Shown piece after piece: positions 62,440-64,000 of a stretch of 64,000 bases of DNA (its first letter is position 1; each line of letters starts with the position of its first letter). This stretch comes from Closterium sp. Naga37s-1 (taxonomy: Eukaryota > Streptophyta > Zygnematophyceae > Desmidiales > Closteriaceae): NCBI GenBank assembly GCA_947471745.1, contig CANJKZ010000971.1, positions 1,670,001 through 1,734,000 on the forward strand, in the 5' to 3' direction. The notes below the pieces were generated by a model. It was given only the letters and a program-made list of their open reading frames with translations. It was not told the DNA's origin and ran no database searches. Both the position numbers and the translations under genes were made by a program.

Positions 62440-64000
62440 TATCCTTCCTCCCCATGTCCTTCTCCTCCTTTCCCCCTGTCCTTCTCCTCCTTTCCCCCTA
62501 TCCTTCTCCTCCTTTCCCCCTGTCCTTCTCCCCCTCTCCCCTTGTCCGTCTCCTCCTTTCCCCCTGTCGTTCTCCCCCTCTCCCCCTGTCCTTCTCCTCC
62601 TTTCCCCCTGTCCTTCTCCCCCTCACCCCCTGTCCTTCTCCTTGTACCCTGTCCTTCTCCCCCTCTCCCCCTGTCCTTCTCCTCCTTTCCCCCTGTCCTT
62701 CTCCCCCTCTCCCCCTGTCCTTCTCCCCCTCTCCCCCTGTCCTTCTCCTCCTTTCCCCCTGTCCTTCTCCTTTCACCCTGTCCTTCTCCCCCTTTCCCCA
62801 TGTCCTTCTCCCCCTCTCCCCCTGTCCTTCTCCTCCCTTTCCCCCTGTCCTTCTCCCCCTTTCCCCCTGTCCTTCCCTCCCTCTCCTCCTGTTCTTCTCA
62901 GCTCCCTTCCCCCCTGTCCTCCTTCCCCCTGTCCTTCTCCCCCTCTCCCCCTGTCCTTCTCTCCCTTCCCTCCAGTTCTTCTCATCTCCCTCTCCCCCTG
63001 TCCTTCTCCTCCTTTCCCCCTGTCCTTCTCCCCCTCTCCCCTTGTCCGTCTCCTCCTTTCCCCCTGTCGTTCTCCCCCTCTCCCCCTGTCCTTCTCCTCC
63101 TTTCCCCCTGTCCTTCTCCCCCTCTCCCCCTGTCCTTCTCCTCCTTTCCCCCTGTCCTTTTCCTTTCTCCCCCTGTCCTTCTCCCCCTCTCCCCCTGTCC
63201 TTCTCCTCCTTTCCCCCTGTCCTTCTCCCCCTTTCCCCATGTCCTTCTCCTCCCTTTCCCCCTGTCCTTCTCCCCCTTTCCCCCTGTCCTTCCCTCCCTT
63301 TCCTCCTGTTCTTCTCAGCTCCCTTCCCCCCTGTCCTCCTTCCCCCTGTCCTTCTCCCCCTCTCCCCCTGTCCTTCTCTCCCTTCCCTCCAGTTCTTCTC
63401 ATCTCCCTCTCCCCCTGTCCTTCTCCTCCTTTCCCCCTGTCCTTCTCCCCCTCTCCCCTTGTCCGTCTCCTCCTTTCCCCCTGTCGTTCTCCCCCTCTCC
63501 CCCTGTCCTTCTCCTCCTTTCCCCCTGTCCTTCTCCCCCTCTCCCCCTGTCCTTCTCCTCCTTTCCCCCTGTCCTTCTCCCCCTCTCCCCCTGTCCTTCT
63601 CCTCCTTTCCCCCTGTCCTTTTCCTTTCTCCCCCTGTCCTTCTCCCCCTCTCCCCCTGTCCTTCTCCTCCTTTCCCCCTGTCCTTCTCCCCCTTTCCCCA
63701 TGTCCTTCTCCCCCTCTCCCCCTGTCCTTCTCCTCCCTTTCCCCCTGTCCTTCTCCCCCTTTCCCCCTGTCCTTCCCTCCCTCTCCTCCTGTTCTTCTCA
63801 GCTCCCTTCCCCCCTGTCCTCCTTCCCCCTGTCCTTCTCCCCCTCTCCCCCTGTCCTTCTCTCCCTTCCCTCCAGTTCTTCTCATCTCCCTCGCCCCCTG
63901 TCCTTCCCGCACTTTCTCCCATGTCTTTCCCCCCATTTCCCCCTGTCTGTGTCCCCCTTTCCCCATGTCCTTCTCCCCCTCTCCCCCTGTCCTTCTCCTC
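62440..64000. repeat. Pyrimidine-rich minisatellite with higher-order structure, continuing past the right edge
   Basis: Basic units are CCCCCTGTCCTTCTCC with CTC or TTT variants, about 18-24 bp. A rarer block, CTCCTGTTCTTCTCAGCTCC, recurs near 62884, 63303 and 63785, marking higher-order copies of about 420-480 bp. All pyrimidines are on the plus strand, so the tract could adopt triplex (H-DNA) form. Confidence 0.95.

Noticed and set aside
62498-63966. Glu/Gly/Arg-rich minus-strand frames of 397-474 codons
   Set aside because: They are read-through of a pyrimidine-rich minisatellite. There is no start context or complex sequence.

Overview
The window is nuclear DNA of a streptophyte: a non-seed land plant or a charophyte alga. 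I base this on gene content: a GT43 IRX9/IRX14-type xylosyltransferase, a plant-type GH127/DUF1680 arabinofuranosidase, a 4CL-type acyl-CoA ligase and a CASP-like tetraspan. All have GT-AG introns (one GC-AG) and GC-rich, low-complexity-prone exons. I cannot name the species. I saw no rRNA or intact tRNA genes, no CRISPR arrays, and no LTR or virus-like elements.

Nine protein genes can be reconstructed. In order: a CASP/MARVEL-like tetraspan with an acidic repeat tail (minus, 4170 to beyond the left edge); GT43 (minus, 13086-6838); prefoldin subunit 6 (plus, 14058-20617); an intronless disordered 953-aa ORF (plus, 23040-25901); a C2 + LysM membrane protein (minus, 30626-26775); a 4CL-like ligase ending in a peroxisomal ARL signal (minus, 38914-31401); ENY2/SUS1 (plus, 39225-41782); a GH127 protein (minus, 55934-42782); and a SANT/DUF3755-like protein (minus, 59836-56574). 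For each multi-exon gene the exon phases I propose sum to an uninterrupted reading frame, which is the main evidence for the models. The right end (61.3-64 kb) is minisatellite.

The outstanding property is how the introns are built. Nearly every exon is bordered by partial copies of itself. On its upstream side lie extra copies of its acceptor plus 5' part; on its downstream side lie extra copies of its 3' part plus donor. The copies number from one to more than twenty and grade into ordinary-looking minisatellites whose unit still carries a splice site. All eight multi-exon genes show this. At many joints between copies sits a short palindrome with the core TTTTGAG-NNNN-CTCAAAA, whose central four bases vary (TCGA, GCGC, ACGT, AATT) but usually stay self-complementary. 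About 17 such sites were found. Outward amplification of splice-site edges, with palindromes at the joints, is my candidate for an undescribed process.

The genes fall into two loose themes: cell wall and metabolism (GT43, GH127, 4CL, CASP-like) and housekeeping (prefoldin 6, ENY2). I see no operon-like or cluster logic. Two gene pairs are divergent with short shared upstream regions: 4CL/ENY2 (about 0.3 kb) and GT43/PFD6 (about 1 kb).
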